Made by a program: the position numbers and the translations under genes
DNA from: Auanema rhodensis
Taxonomy: Eukaryota > Nematoda > Chromadorea > Rhabditida > Rhabditidae
Direction of reading: 5' to 3'
Length of the DNA stretch: 64,000 bases
NCBI GenBank assembly: GCA_964057225.1
Contig: OZ059897.1
Location: forward strand, 2,418,001 to 2,482,000
The notes under the pieces: generated by a model
Databases searched by the model: none
What the model saw: only the letters and a program-made list of their open reading frames with translations
Told to the model about the DNA's origin: nothing
In this document: piece by piece, positions 23,668 to 38,076 of the stretch
Numbering within the stretch: position 1 is the first letter of the stretch
How the letters are laid out: each line of letters starts with the position of its first letter

Positions 23668-26600
23668 TTAGATTTCAGTTAGCTTAAAAATGCACCGAGA
23701 TATCAACTGATATATGTTCACACTTATATCCTCGATTTTCACCCTGAAGAAATGATTTTTTCGTTGAATAACATTGTCCATCGTCTTCGTCTTGAAAAAA
23801 GGAATCTAAAAACATCTACTTTTTGTGAAATTATTTAGAAATTTTTCGGGAAAATTTTTGTCAAAATGTTTTTGGAAGCAATGTTGAGTGTACTTGGGAA
23901 CTCAACATACACTAATGCATTATTTTTCAAACGATCATAACTAATTTTTGTATAAAGCGTTTCACAATGTAGTATAGTGCATTCGATGCGGATTTTTAAG
24001 CTGCGTTGATCTGTGTTATCAGATTTGAGTTAACTTAAAAATGCACCGAGATATCAACTGATATATGTTCACACTTATATCCTCGATTTTCACCCTGAAG
24101 AAATGATTTTTTCGTTGAATGACATTGTCCATCGTCTTCGTCTTGAAAAAAGGAATCTAAAAACATCTACTTTTTGTGAAATTATTTAGAAATTTTTCGG
24201 GAAAATTTTTGTCAAAATGTTTTTGGAAGCAATGTTGAGTGTACATGGGAACTCAACATACACTAATGCATTATTTTTCAAACGATCATAACTAATTTTT
24301 GTATAAAGCGTTTCTCAATGTAGTATAGTGCATTCGATGCGGATTTTTAAGCTGCGTTGATCTGTGTTATCAGATTTGAGTTAACTTAAAAATGCACCGA
24401 GTAATCAACTGATATAGGTTCACACTTATATCCTCGATTTTCACCCTAAAGAATTAATTTTTTCGTTGAATAACATTGTCCATCGTCTTTGCCTTGAAAA
24501 AAGAAATCTAAAAACTCCTACTTTTTGTAAAATTATTTAGAAATTTTTCGGGAAAATTTTTGTCAAAATGTTTTTGGAAGCAATGTTGAGTGTACATGGG
24601 AACTCAACATACACTAATGCATTATTTTTCAAACGATCATAACTAATTTTTGTATAGAGCGTTTCTTAATGTAGTATAATGCATTCGATGCGGATTTTTA
24701 AGCTGCGTTGATCTGTGTTATCAGATTTGAGTTAGCTTAAAAATGCACCGAGATATCAACTGATATATGTTCACACTTATATCCTCGATTTTCACCCTGA
24801 AGAAATGATTTTTTCGTTGAAAAACATTGTCCATCGTATTCGTTTTGAAAAAAGAAATCTAAAAACATCTACTTTTTGTGAAATTATTTAGAAATTTTTC
24901 GGGAAAATTTTTGTCAAAATGTTTTTGGAAGCAATGTTGAGTGTACATGGGAACTCAACATACACTAATGCATTATTTTTCAAACGATCATAACTAATTT
25001 TTGTATAGAGCGTTTCTCAATGTAGTATAGTGCATTCGATGCGGATTTTTAAGCTGCGTTGATCTGTGTTATTAGATTTCAGTTAGCTTAAAAATGCACC
25101 GAGATATCAACTGATATATGTTCACACTTATATCCTCGATTTTCACCCTGAAGAAATGATTTTTTCGTTGAATAACATTGTCCATCGTCTTCGTCTTGAA
25201 AAAAGGAATCTAAAAACATCTACTTTTTGTGAAATTATTTAGAAATTTTTCGGGAAAATTTTTGTCAAAATGTTTTTGGAAGCAATGTTGAGTGTACTTG
25301 GGAACTCAACATACACTAATGCATTATTTTTCAAACGATCATAACTAATTTTTGTATAAAGCGTTTCACAATGTAGTATAGTGCATTCGATGCGGATTTT
25401 TAAGCTGCGTTGATCTGTGTTATCAGATTTGAGTTAACTTAAAAATGCACCGAGATATCAACTGATATATGTTCACACTTATATCCTCGATTTTCACCCT
25501 GAAGAAATGATTTTTTCGTTGAATGACATTGTCCATCGTCTTCGTCTTGAAAAAAGGAATCTAAAAACATCTACTTTTTGTGAAATTATTTAGAAATTTT
25601 TCGGGAAAATTTTTGTCAAAATGTTTTTGGAAGCAATGTTGAGTGTACATGGGAACTCAACATACACTAATGCATTATTTTTCAAACGATCATAACTAAT
25701 TTTTGTATAAAGCGTTTCTCAATGTAGTATAGTGCATTCGATGCGGATTTTTAAGCTGCGTTGATCTGTGTTATCAGATTTGAGTTAACTTAAAAATGCA
25801 CCGAGTAATCAACTGATATAGGTTCACACTTATATCCTCGATTTTCACCCTAAAGAATTAATTTTTTCGTTGAATAACATTGTCCATCGTCTTTGCCTTG
25901 AAAAAAGAAATCTAAAAACTCCTACTTTTTGTAAAATTATTTAGAAATTTTTCGGGAAAATTTTTGTCAAAATGTTTTTGGAAGCAATGTTGAGTGTACA
26001 TGGGAACTCAACATACACTAATGCATTATTTTTCAAACGATCATAACTAATTTTTGTATAGAGCGTTTCTTAATGTAGTATAATGCATTCGATGCGGATT
26101 TTTAAGCTGCGTTGATCTGTGTTATCAGATTTGAGTTAGCTTAAAAATGCACCGAGATATCAACTGATATATGTTCACACTTATATCCTCGATTTTCACC
26201 CTGAAGAAATGATTTTTTCGTTGAATGACATTGTCCATCGTCTTTGCCTTGAAAAAAGAAATCTAAAAACTCCTACTTTTTGTAAAATTATTTAGAAATT
26301 TTTCGGGAAAATTTTTGTCAAAATGTTTTTGGAAGCCATGTTGAGTGTACATGGGAACTCAACATACACTAATGCATTATTTTTCAAACGATCATAACTA
26401 ATTTTTGTATAGAGCGTTTCTCAATGTAGTATAGTGCATTCGATGCGGATTTTTAAGCTGCGTTGATCTGTGTTATCAGATTTGAGTTAACTTAAAAATG
26501 CACCGAGATATCAACTGATATATGTTCACACTTATATCCTCGATTTTCACCCTGAAGAAATGATTTTTTCGTTGAAAAACATTGTCCATCGTATTCGTTT

Positions 26601-29600
26601 TGAAAAAAGAAATCTAAAAACATCTACTTTTTGTGAAATTATTTAGAAATTTTTCGGGAAAATTTTTGTCAAAATGTTTTTGGAAGCAATGTTGAGTGTA
26701 CATGGGAACTCAACATACACTAATGCATTATTTTTCAAACGATCATAACTAATTTTTGTATAGAGCGTTTCTCATTGTAGTATAGTGCATTCGATGCGGA
26801 TTTTTAAGCTGCGTTGATCTGTGTTATCAGATTTGAGTTAACTTAAAAATGCACCGAGATATCAACTGATATAGGTTCACACATATATCCTCGATTTTCA
26901 CCCTGAAGAAATGATTTTTTCGTTGAAAAACATTGTCCATCGTCTTCGTCTTGAAAAAAGGAATCTAAAAACATCTACTTTTTGTGAAATTATTCAGAAA
27001 TTTTTCGGGAAAATTTTTGTCAAAATGTTTTTGGAAGCAATGTTGAGTGTACATGGGAACTCAACATACACTAATGCATTATTTTTCAAACGATCATAAC
27101 TAATTTTTGTATAGAGCGTTTCTCAATGTAGTATAGTGCATTTGATGCGGATTTTTAAGCTGCGTTGATCTGTGTTATCAGATTTGAGTTAGCTTAAAAA
27201 TGCACCGAGATATCAACTGATATTTGTTCACACTTATATCCTCGATTTTCACCCTGAAGAATTAATTTTTTCGTTGAATAACATTGTCCATCGTCTTTGC
27301 CTTGAAAAAAGAAATCTAAAAACTCCTACTTTTTGTGAAATTGTTTAGAAATTTTTCGGGAAAATTTTTGTCACAATGTTTTTGGAAGCAATGTTGAGTG
27401 TACATGGGAACTCAGCATACACTAATGCATTATTTTTCAAACGATCATAACTAATCTTTGTATAGAGCGTTTCTCAATGTAGTAAAGTGCATTCGATGCG
27501 GATTTTTAAGCTGCGTTGATCTGTGTTATCAGATTTGAGCTAGCTTAAAAATGCACCGAGATATCAACTGATATATGTTCACACTTATATCCTCGATTTT
27601 CACCCTGAAGAAATGATTTTTTCGTTGAATAACATTGTCATTTGTCTTCGTCTTGAAAAAAGGAATCTAAAAACATCTACTTGTTGTGAAATTATTTAGA
27701 AATTTTTCGGGAAAATTTTTGTCAAAATGTTTTTGGAAGCAATGTTGAGTGTACATGGGAAGTCAACATACACTAATGCATTATTTTTCAAACGATCATA
27801 ACTAATTTTTGTATAGAGCGTTTCTCATTGTAGTATAGTGCATTCGATGCGGATTTTTAAGCTGCGTTGATCTGTGTTATCAGATTTGCGCTAGCTTAAA
27901 AATGCACCGAGTAATCAACTGATATAGGTTCACACTTATATCCTCGATTTTCACCCTGAAGAATTAATTTTTTCGTTGAATAACATTGTCCATCGTCTTC
28001 GCCTTGAAAAAAGAAATCCAAAAACTCCTACTTTTTGTGAAATTATTTAGAAATTTTTCGGGAAAATTTTTGTCACAATGTTTTTGGAAGCAATGTTGAG
28101 TGTACATGGGAACTCAGCATACACTAATGCATTATTTTTCAAACGATCATAACTAATTTTTGTATAGAGCGTTTCTCATTGTAGTATAATGCATTCGATG
28201 CGGATTTTTAAGCTGCGTTGATCTGTGTTATCAGATTTGAGTTAACTTAAAAATGCACCGAGATATCAACTGATATATGTTCACACTTATATCCTCGATT
28301 TTCACCCTGAAGAAATGATTTTTTCGTTGAATAACATTGTCCATCGTCTTCGTCTTGAAAAAAGGAATCTAAAAACATCTACTTTTTGTGAAATTATTTA
28401 GAAATTTTTCGGGAAAATTTTTGTCAAAATGTTTTTGGAAGCAATGTTGAGTGTACATGGGAACTCAACATACACTAATGCATTATTTTTCAAACGATCA
28501 TAACTAATTTTTGTATAGAGCGTTTCTCATTGTAGTATAATGCATTCGATGCGGATTTTTAAGCTGCGTTGATCTGTGTTATCAGATTTGAGTTAACTTA
28601 AAAATGCACCGAGATATCAACTGATATAGGTTCACACATATATCCTCGATTTTCACCCTGAAGAAATGATTTTTTCGTTGAAAAACATTGTCCATCGTCT
28701 TCGTCTTGAAAAAAGGAATCTAAAAACATCTACTTTTTGTGAAATTATTCAGAAATTTTTCGGGAAAATTTTTGTCAAAATGTTTTTGGAAGCAATGTTG
28801 AGTGTACATGGGAACTCAACATACACTAATGCATTATTTTTCAAACGATCATAACTAATTTTTGTATAGAGCGTTTCTCAATGTAGTATAGTGCATTCGA
28901 TGCGGATTTTTAAGCTGCGTTGATCTGTGTTATCAGATTTGAGTTAGCTTAAAAATGCACCGAGATATCAACTGATATTTGTTCACACTTATATCCTCGA
29001 TTTTCACCCTGAAGAATTAATTTTTTCGTTGAATAACATTGTCCATCGTCTTTGCCTTGAAAAAAGAAATCTAAAAACTCCTACTTTTTGTGAAATTGTT
29101 TCGAAATTTTTCGGGAAAATTTTTGTCACAATGTTTTTGGAAGCAATGTTGAGTGTACATGGGAACTCAGCATACACTAATGCATTATTTTTCAAACGAT
29201 CATAACTAATCTTTGTATAGAGCGTTTCTCAATGTAGTATAGTGCATTCGATGCGGATTTTTAAGCTGCGTTGATCTGTGTTATCAGATTTGCGCTAGCT
29301 TAAAAATGCACCGAGATATCAACTGATATATGTTCACACTTATATCCTCGATTTTCACCCTGAAGAAATGATTTTTTCGTTGAATAACATTGTCATTTGT
29401 CTTCGTCTTGAAAAAAGGAATCTAAAAACATCTACTTGTTGTGAAATTATTTAGAAATTTTTCGGGAAAATTTTTGTCAAAATGTTTTTGGAAGCAATGT
29501 TGAGTGTACATGGGAACTCAACATACACTAATGCATTATTTTTCAAACGATCATAACTAATTTTTGTATAGAGCGTTTCTCATTGTAGTATAGTGCATTC

Positions 29601-32091
29601 GATGCGGATTTTTAAGCTGCGTTGATCTGTGTTATCAGATTTGCGCTAGCTTAAAAATGCACCGAGTAATCAACTGATATAGGTTCACACTTATATCCTC
29701 GATTTTCACCCTGAAGAATTAATTTTTTCGTTGAATAACATTGTCCATCGTCTTCGCCTTGAAAAAAGAAATCCAAAAACTCCTACTTTTTGTGAAATTA
29801 TTTAGAAATTTTTCGGGAAAATTTTTGTCACAATGTTTTTGGAAGCAATGTTGAGTGTACATGGGAACTCAGCATACACTAATGCATTATTTTTCAAACG
29901 ATCATAACTAATTTTTGTATAGAGCGTTTCTCAATGTAGCATAGTGCATTCGATGCGGATTTTTATGCTGCGTTGATCTGTGTTATCAGATTTCAGTTAG
30001 CTTGAAAATGCACCGAGATATCAACTGATATATGTTCACACTTATATCCTCGATTTTCACCCTGAAGAAATGATTTTTTCGTTGAAAAACATTGTCCTTC
30101 GTATTCGTCTTGAAAAAAGAAATCTAAAAACATCTACTTTTTGTGAAATTATTTAGAAATTTTTCGGGAAAATTTTTGTCAAAATGTTTTTGGAAGCAAT
30201 GTTGAGTGTACATGGGAACTCAACATACACTAATGCATTATTTTTCAAACGATCATAACTAATTTTTGTATAGAGCGTTTCTCATTGTAGTATAGTGCAT
30301 TCGATGCGGATTTTCAAGCTGCGTTGATCTGTGTTATCAGATTTGAGTTAACTTAAAAATGCACCGAGATATCAACTGATATAGGTTCACACTTGTATCC
30401 TCGATTTTCACCCTGAAGAAATGATTTTTTCGTTGAAAAACATTGTCCATCGTATTCGTCTTGAAAAAAGGAATCTAAAAACATCTACTTTTTGTGAAAT
30501 TATTTAGAAATTTTTCGGGAAAATTTTTGTCAAAATGTTTTTGGAAGCAATGTTGAGTGTACATGGGAACTCAACATACACTAATGCATTATTTTTCAAA
30601 CGATCATAACTAATTTTTGTATAGAGCGTTTCTCAATGTAGCATAGTGCATTCGATGCGGATTTTTATGCTGCGTTGATCTGTGTTATCAGATTTCAGTT
30701 AGCTTGAAAATGCACCGAGATATCAACTGATATATGTTCACACTTATATCCTCGATTTTCACCCTGAAGAAATGATTTTTTCGTTGAAAAACATTGTCCT
30801 TCGTATTCGTCTTGAAAAAAGAAATCTAAAAACATCTACTTTTTGTGAAATTATTTAGAAATTTTTCGGGAAAATTTTTGTCAAAATGTTTTTGGAAGCA
30901 ATGTTGAGTGTACATGGGAACTCAACATACACTAATGCATTATTTTTCAAACGATCATAACTAATTTTTGTATAGAGCGTTTCTCATTGTAGTATAGTGC
31001 ATTCGATGCGGATTTTCAAGCTGCGTTGATCTGTGTTATCAGATTTGAGTTAACTTAAAAATGCACCGAGATATCAACTGATATAGGTTCACACTTGTAT
31101 CCTCGATTTTCACCCTGAAGAAATGATTTTTTCGTTGAAAAACATTGTCCATCGTATTCGTCTTGAAAAAAGGAATCTAAAAACATCTACTTTTTGTGAA
31201 ATTATTTAGAAATTTTTCGGGAAAATTTTTGTCAAAATGTTTTTGGAAGCAATGTTGAGTGTACAGGGGAACTCAACATACACTAATGCATTATTTTTCA
31301 AACGATCATAACTAATTTTTGTATAGAGCGTTTCTCAATGTAGTATAGTGCATTCGATGCGGATTTTTAAGCTGCGTTGATCTGTGTTATCAGATTTGAG
31401 TTAACTTAAAAATGCACCGAGATATCAACTGATATAGGTTCACACTTATATCCTCGATTTTCACCCTGAAGAAATGATTTTTTCGTTGAATAACATTGTC
31501 CATCGTCTTCGTCTTAAAAAAAGGAATCTAAAAACATCTACTTTTTGTGAAATTATTTAGAAATTTTTCGGGAAAATTTTTGTCAAAATGTTTTTGGAAG
31601 CAATGTTGAGTGTACATGGGAACTCAACATACACTTATGCATTATTTTTCAAACGATCATAACTAATTTTTGTATAGAGCGTTTCTCAATGTAGTATAGT
31701 GCATTCGATGCGGATTTCTAAGCTGCGTTGATCTGTGTTATCAGATTTGAGTTAGCTTAAAAATGCACCGAGATATCAACTGATATAGGTTCACACTTAT
31801 ATCCTCGATTTTCACCCTGAAGAATTAATTTTTTCGTTGAATAACATTGTCCATCGTCTTCGCCTTGAAAAAAGAAATCCAAAAACTCCTACTTTTTGTG
31901 AAATTATTTAGAAATTTTTCGGGAAAATTTTTGTCAAAATGTTTTTGGAAGCAATGTTGAGTGTACATGGGAACTCAACATACACTAATGCATTATTTTT
32001 CAAACGATCATAACTAATTTTTGTATGGAGCGTTTCCCAATGTAGTATAGTGCATTCGATGCGGATTTTTAAGCTGCGTTGATCTGTGTTA
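23668..32091 (+). repeat. 22-monomer block, copy 2, enlarged by a 702-bp dimer
   Basis: This repeats copy 1 from mid-M68 to mid-M92 but is two monomers longer, because M86-M87 are duplicated as M88-M89. Private differences from copy 1 are few. I noticed 'gaagccatg' near 26333, 'tttgatgcgg' near 27142, and 'ttcaacctg' at about 20931 in copy 1 only. Low divergence over 7.7 kb indicates a recent tandem duplication of the whole block. Its right junction, in M92 between 'gtttcccaatg' and 'gagttaac', mirrors the left junction in M68 between 'gtttcccaatg' and 'ttagatttcag'. Confidence 0.85.
29836..31239 (+). repeat. 702-bp dimer tandem duplication (M86-M87 / M88-M89)
   Basis: The rare copy with 'gtagcatag', 'tttatgctgc', 'tttcagttagcttg' and 'ccttcgtattc' (M86) plus its neighbour with 'gattttcaagc' (M87) occurs twice in a row. 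The 22-mer copy 1 has this pair once (M64-M65). M88 has 'ctcaacat' where M86 has 'ctcagcat', consistent with a junction near the beginning of M88. The event is younger than the 22-mer duplication. Confidence 0.85.
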
Positions 32092-33696
32092 TCAGATTTG
32101 AGTTAACTTAAAAATGCACCGAGATATCAACTGATATAGGTTCACACTTGTATCCTCGATTTTCACCCTGAAGAATTAATTTTTTCGTTGAATAACATTG
32201 TCCATCGTCTTTGCCTTGAAAAAAGAAATCTAAAAACTCCTACTTTTTGTGAAATTATTTGGAAATTTTTCGGGAAAATTTTTGTCACAATGTTTTTGGA
32301 AGCAATGTTGAGTGTACATGGGAACTCAACATACACTAATGCATTATTTTTCAAACGATCATAACTAATTTTTGTATAGAGCGTTTCTCATTGTAGTATA
32401 ATGCATTCGATGCGGATTTTTAAGCTGCGTTGATCTGTGTTATCAGATTTGAGTTAACTTAAAAATGCACCGAGATATCAACTGATATAGGTTCACACTT
32501 GTATCCTCGATTTTCACCCTGAAGAAATGATTTTTTCGTTGAAAAACATTGTCCATCGTATTCGTCTTGAAAAAAGGAATCTAAAAACATCAACTTTTTG
32601 TGAAATTATTTAGAAATTTTTCGGGAAAATTTTTGTCAAAATGTTTTTGGAAGCAATGTTGAGTGTACAGGGGAACTCAACATACACTAATGCATTATTT
32701 TTCAAACGATCATAACTAATTTTTGTATAGAGCGTTTCTCAATGTAGTATAGTGCATTCGATGCGGATTTTTAAGCTGCGTTGATCTGTGTTATCAGATT
32801 TGAGTTAACTTAAAAATGCACCGAGATATCAACTGATATTTGTTCACACTGATATCCTCGATTTTCACCCTGAAGAATTAATTTTTTCGTTGAATAACAT
32901 TGTCCATCGTCTTCGTCTTAAAAAAAGGAATCTAAAAACTCCTACTTTTTGTGAAATTGTTTCGAAATTTTTCGGGAAAATTTTTGTCAAAATGTTTTTG
33001 GAAGCAATGTTGAGTGTACATGGGAACTCAACATACACTAATGCATTATTTTTCAAACGATCATAACTAATTTTTGTATAGAGCGTTTCTCAATGTAGTA
33101 TAGTGCATTCGATGCGGATTTCTTAGCTGCGTTGATCTGTGTTATCAGATTTGAGTTAGCTTAAAAATGCACCGGGATATCAACTGATATATGTTCACAC
33201 TTATATCCTCGATTTTCACCCTGAAGAAATGATTTTTTCGTTGAATAACATTGTCCATCGTCTTCGTCTTAAAAAAAGGAATCTAAAAACATCTACTTTT
33301 TGTGAAATTATTTAGAAATTTTTCGGGAAAATTTTTGTCAAAATGTTTTTGGAAGCAATGTTGAGTGTACATGGGAACTCAACATACACTAATGCATTAT
33401 TTTTCAAACGATCATAACTAATTTTTGTATGGAGCGTTTCCCAATGTAGTATAGTGCATTCGATGCGGATTTTTAAGCTGCGTTGATCTGTGTTATCAGA
33501 TTTGAGTTAACTTAAAAATGCACCGAGATATCAACTGATATAGGTTCACACTTGTATCCTCGATTTTCACCCTGAAGAATTAATTTTTTCGTTGAATAAC
33601 ATTGTCCATCGTCTTTGCCTTGAAAAAAGAAATCTAAAAACTCCTACTTTTTGTGAAATTATTCGGAAATTTTTCGGGAAAATTTTTGTTACAATG
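30538..33696 (+). repeat. 9-monomer (3159-bp) HOR, copy a (M88-M96)
   Basis: The order is: 'ttgaaaatg/ccttcg' copy, 'ttcaag' copy, 'gtacagggg' copy, 'cacttatgc' copy, 'gtttcccaatg ... atttgg' copy, 'catcaact' copy, a second 'gtacagggg' copy with 'cactgatat', a 'cgggatatc' copy, and a 'gtttcccaatg ... attcgg' copy. The same order recurs at 55106-57914 (without the first slot) and at 57915-61425. In this copy the seventh slot (M94) is a patchwork monomer, described separately. It overlaps the end of the 22-mer copy 2 because the HOR families grade into one another. Confidence 0.8.
32644..32994 (+). repeat. Patchwork (gene-converted) monomer M94
   Basis: M94 shares 'gtacagggg', 'cactgatat' and 'cttcgtcttaaa' with its counterparts M163 and M172. 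In between and after those marks it has 'gatatttg', 'gaattaatt', 'ctcct' and 'gtttcgaaa', which are the marks of the M61/M83 lineage located 3.6 kb or more to the left. The alternation of at least two lineages within 351 bp fits patchy gene conversion. One side effect is that a minus-strand reading frame is opened here. M94 is the least typical monomer of the right half of the window. Confidence 0.75.
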
Positions 33697-36600
33697 TTTT
33701 TGGAAGCAATGTTGAGTGTACATGGGAACTCAGCATACACTAATGCATTATTTTTCAAACGATCATAACTAATTTTTGTATAGAGCGTTTCTCATTGTAG
33801 TATAGTGCATTCGATGCGGATTTTTAAGCTGCGTTGATCTGTGTTATCAGATTTGAGTTAACTTAAAAATGCACCGAGATATCAACTGATATAGGTTCAC
33901 ACTTGTATCCTCGATTTTCACCCTGAAGAAATGATTTTTTCGTTGAAAAACATTGTCCATCGTATTCGTCTTGAAAAAAGGAATCTAAAAACATCTACTT
34001 TTCGTGAAATTATTCAGAAATTTTTCGGGAAAATTTTTGTCAAAATGTTTTTGGAAGCAATGTTGAGTGTACATGGGAACTCAACATACACTAATGCATT
34101 ATTTTTCAAACGATCATAACTAATTTTTGTATAGAGCGTTTCTCAATGTAGTATAGTGCATTCGATGCGGATTTTTAAGCTGCGTTGATCTGTGTTATCA
34201 GATTTGAGTTAGCTTAAAAATGCACCGAGATATCAACTGATATATGTTCACACTTATATCCTCGATTTTCACCCTGAAGAAATGATTTTTTTGTTGAATA
34301 ACATTGTCCATCATCTTCGTCTTGAAAAAAGGAATCTAAAAACATCTACTTTTTGTGAAATTATTTAGAAATTTTTCGGGAAAATTTTTGTCAAAATGTT
34401 TTTGGAAGCAATGTTGAGTGTACATGGGAACTCAACATACACTAATGCATTATTTTTCAAACGATCATAACTAATTTTTGTATGGAGCGTTTCTCAATGT
34501 AGTATAGTGCATTCGATGCGGATTTTTAAGCTGCGTTGATCTGTGTTATCAGATTTGCGCTAGCTTAAAAATGCACCGAGTAATCAACTGATATAGGTTC
34601 ACACTTATATCCTCGATTTTCACCCTGAAGAATTAATTTTTTCGTTGAATAACATTGTCCATCGTCTTTGCCTTGAAAAAAGAAATCTAAAAACTCCTAC
34701 TTTTTGTGAAATTATTTAGAAATTTTTCAGGAAAATTTTTGTCAAAATGTTTTTGGAAGCAATGTTGAGTGTACATGGGAACTCAACATACACTAATGCA
34801 TTATTTTTCAAACGATCATAACTAATTTTTGTATGGAGCGTTTCTCAATGTAGTATAGTGCATTCGATGCGGATTTTTAAGCTGCGTTGATCTGTGTTAT
34901 CAGATTTGAGTTAGCTTAAAAATGCACCGAGATATCAACTGATATATGTTCACACTTATATCCTCGATTTTCACCCTGAAGAAATGATTTTTTCGTTGAA
35001 AAACATTGTCCATCGTATTCGTCTTGAAAAAAGGAATCTAAAAACATCTACTTTTTGTGAAATTATTTAGAAATTTTTCGGGAAAATTTTTGTCAAAATG
35101 TTTTTGGAAGCAATGTTGAGTGTACATGGGAACTCAACATACACTAATGCATTATTTTTCAAACGATCATAACTAATTTTTGTATAGAGCGTTTCTCAAT
35201 GTAGTATAGTGCATTCGATGCGGATTTTTAAGCTGCGTTGATCTGTGTTATCAGATTTGAGTTAGCTTAAAAATGCACCGAGATATCAACTGATATATGT
35301 TCACACTTATATCCTCGATTTTCACCCTGAAGAAATGATTTTTTCGTTGAATAACATTGTCCATCATCTTCGTCTTGAAAAAAGGAATCTAAAAACATCT
35401 ACTTTTTGTGAAATTATTTAGAAATTTTTCGGGAAAATTTTTGTCAAAATGTTTTTGGAAGCAATGTTGAGTGTACATGGGAACTCAACATACACTAATG
35501 CATTATTTTTCAAACGATCATAACTAATTTTTGTATGGAGCGTTTCTCAATGTAGTATAGTGCATTCGATGCGGATTTTTAAGCTGCGTTGATCTGTGTT
35601 ATCAGATTTGAGTTAACTTAAAAATGCACCGAGATATCAACTGATATATGTTCACACTTATATCCTCGATTTTCACCCTGAAGAATTAATTTTTTCGTTG
35701 AATAACATTGTCCATCGTCTTCGTCTTAAAAAAAGGAATCTAAAAACATCTACTTTTTGTGAAATTATTTAGAAATTTTTCGGGAAAATTTTTGTCAAAA
35801 TGTTTTTGGAAGCAATGTTGAGTGTACATGGGAACTCAACATACACTAATGCATTATTTTTCAAACGATCATAACTAATTTTTGTATAGAGCGTTTCTCA
35901 ATGTAGTATAGTGCATTCGATGCGGATTTCTAAGCTGCGTTGATCTGTGTTATCAGATTTGCGCTAGCTTAAAAATGCACCGAGTAATCAACTGATTTAT
36001 GTTCACACTTATATCCTCGATTTTCACCCTGAAGAAATGATTTTTTTGTTGAATAACATTGTCCATCGTCTTCGTCTTAAAAAAAGGAATCTAAAAACAT
36101 CTACTTTTTGTGAAATTATTTAGAAATTTTTCGGGAAAATTTTTGTCAAAATGTTTTTGGAAGCAATGTTGAGTGTACATGGGAACTCAACATACACTAA
36201 TGCATTATTTTTCAAACGATCATAACTAATTTTTGTATGGAGCGTTTCTCAATGTAGTATAGTGCATTCGATGCGGATTTTTAAGCTGCGTTGATCTGTG
36301 TTATCAGATTTGCGCTAGCTTAAAAATGCACCGAGTAATCAACTGATATAGGTTCACACTTATATCCTCGATTTTCACCCTGAAGAATTAATTTTTTCGT
36401 TGAATAACATTGTCCATCGTCTTTGCCTTGAAAAAAGAAATCTAAAAACTCCTACTTTTTGTGAAATTATTTAGAAATTTTTCAGGAAAATTTTTGTCAA
36501 AATGTTTTTGGAAGCAATGTTGAGTGTACATGGGAACTCAACATACACTAATGCATTATTTTTCAAACGATCATAACTAATTTTTGTATGGAGCGTTTCT

Positions 36601-38076
36601 CAATGTAGTATAGTGCATTCGATGCGGATTTTTAAGCTGCGTTGATCTGTGTTATCAGATTTGAGTTAGCTTAAAAATGCACCGAGATATCAACTGATTT
36701 ATGTTCACACTTATATCCTCGATTTTCACCCTGAAGAAATGATTTTTTCGTTGAATAACATTGTCCATCGTCTTCGTCTTGAAAAAAGGAATCTAAAAAC
36801 ATCTACTTTTTGTGAAATTATTTAGAAATTTTTCGGGAAAATTTTTGTCAAAATGTTTTTGGAAGCAATGTTGAGTGTACATGGGAACTCAACATACACT
36901 AATGCATTATTTTTCAAACGATCATAACTAATTTTTGTATGGAGCGTTTCTCAATGTAGTATAGTGCATTCGATGCGGATTTTTAAGCTGCGTTGATCTG
37001 TGTTATCAGATTTGCGCTAGCTTAAAAATGCACCGAGTAATCAACTGATATAGGTTCACACTTGTATCCTCGATTTTCACCCTGAAGAAATGATTTTTTC
37101 GTTGAAAACCATTGTCCATCGTATTTGTCTTGAAAAAAGGAATCTAAAAACATCTACTTTTCGTGAAATTATTTAGAAATTTTTCGGGAAAATTTTTGTC
37201 AAAATGTTTTTGGAAGCAATGTTGAGTGTACATGGGAACTCAACATACACTAATGCATTATTTTTCAAACGATCATAACTAATTTTTGTATGGAGCGTTT
37301 CTCAATGTAGTATAGTGCATTCGATGCAAATTTTTAAGCTGCGTTGATCTGTGTTATCAGATTTGCGCTAGCTTAAAAATGCACTGAGTAATCAACTGAT
37401 ATAGGTTCACACTTATATCCTCGATTTTCACCCTGAAGAATTAATTTTTTCGTTGAATAACATTGTCCATCGTCTTTGCCTTGAAAAAAGAAATCTAAAA
37501 ACTCCTACTTTTTGTGAAATTATTTAGAAATTTTTCGGGAAAATTTTTGTCACAATGTTTTTGGAAGCAATGTTGAGTGTACATGGGAACTCAACATACA
37601 CTAATGCATTATTTTTCAAACGATCATAACTAATTTTTGTATAGAGCGTTTCTCAATGTAGTATAGTGCATTCGATGCGGATTTTTAAGCTGCGTTGATC
37701 TGTGTTATCAGATTTGAGTTAGCTTAAAAATGCACCGAGATATCAACTGATATATGTTCACACTTATATCCTCGATTTTCACCCTGAAGAAATGATTTTT
37801 TCGTTGAATAACATTGTCCATCATCTTCGTCTTGAAAAAAGGAATCTAAAAACATCTACTTTTTCTGAAATTATTTAGAAATTTTTCGGGAAAATTTTTG
37901 TCAAAATGTTTTTGGAAGCAATGTTGAGTGTACATGGGAACTCAACATACACTAATGCATTATTTTTCAAACGATCATAACTAATTTTTGTATGGAGCGT
38001 TTCTCAATGTAGTATAGTGCATTCGATGCGGATTTTTAAGCTGCGTTGATCTGTGTTATCAGATTTGCGCTAGCTT

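Noticed and set aside
32163-32354. Minus-strand 63-codon open frames at 21282, 29004, 32163 and many later copies
   Set aside because: They are open only where the TAG-overlapping site at monomer 319-321 is altered. The frames cross the dyad element and track satellite lineages, with no sign of coding constraint.
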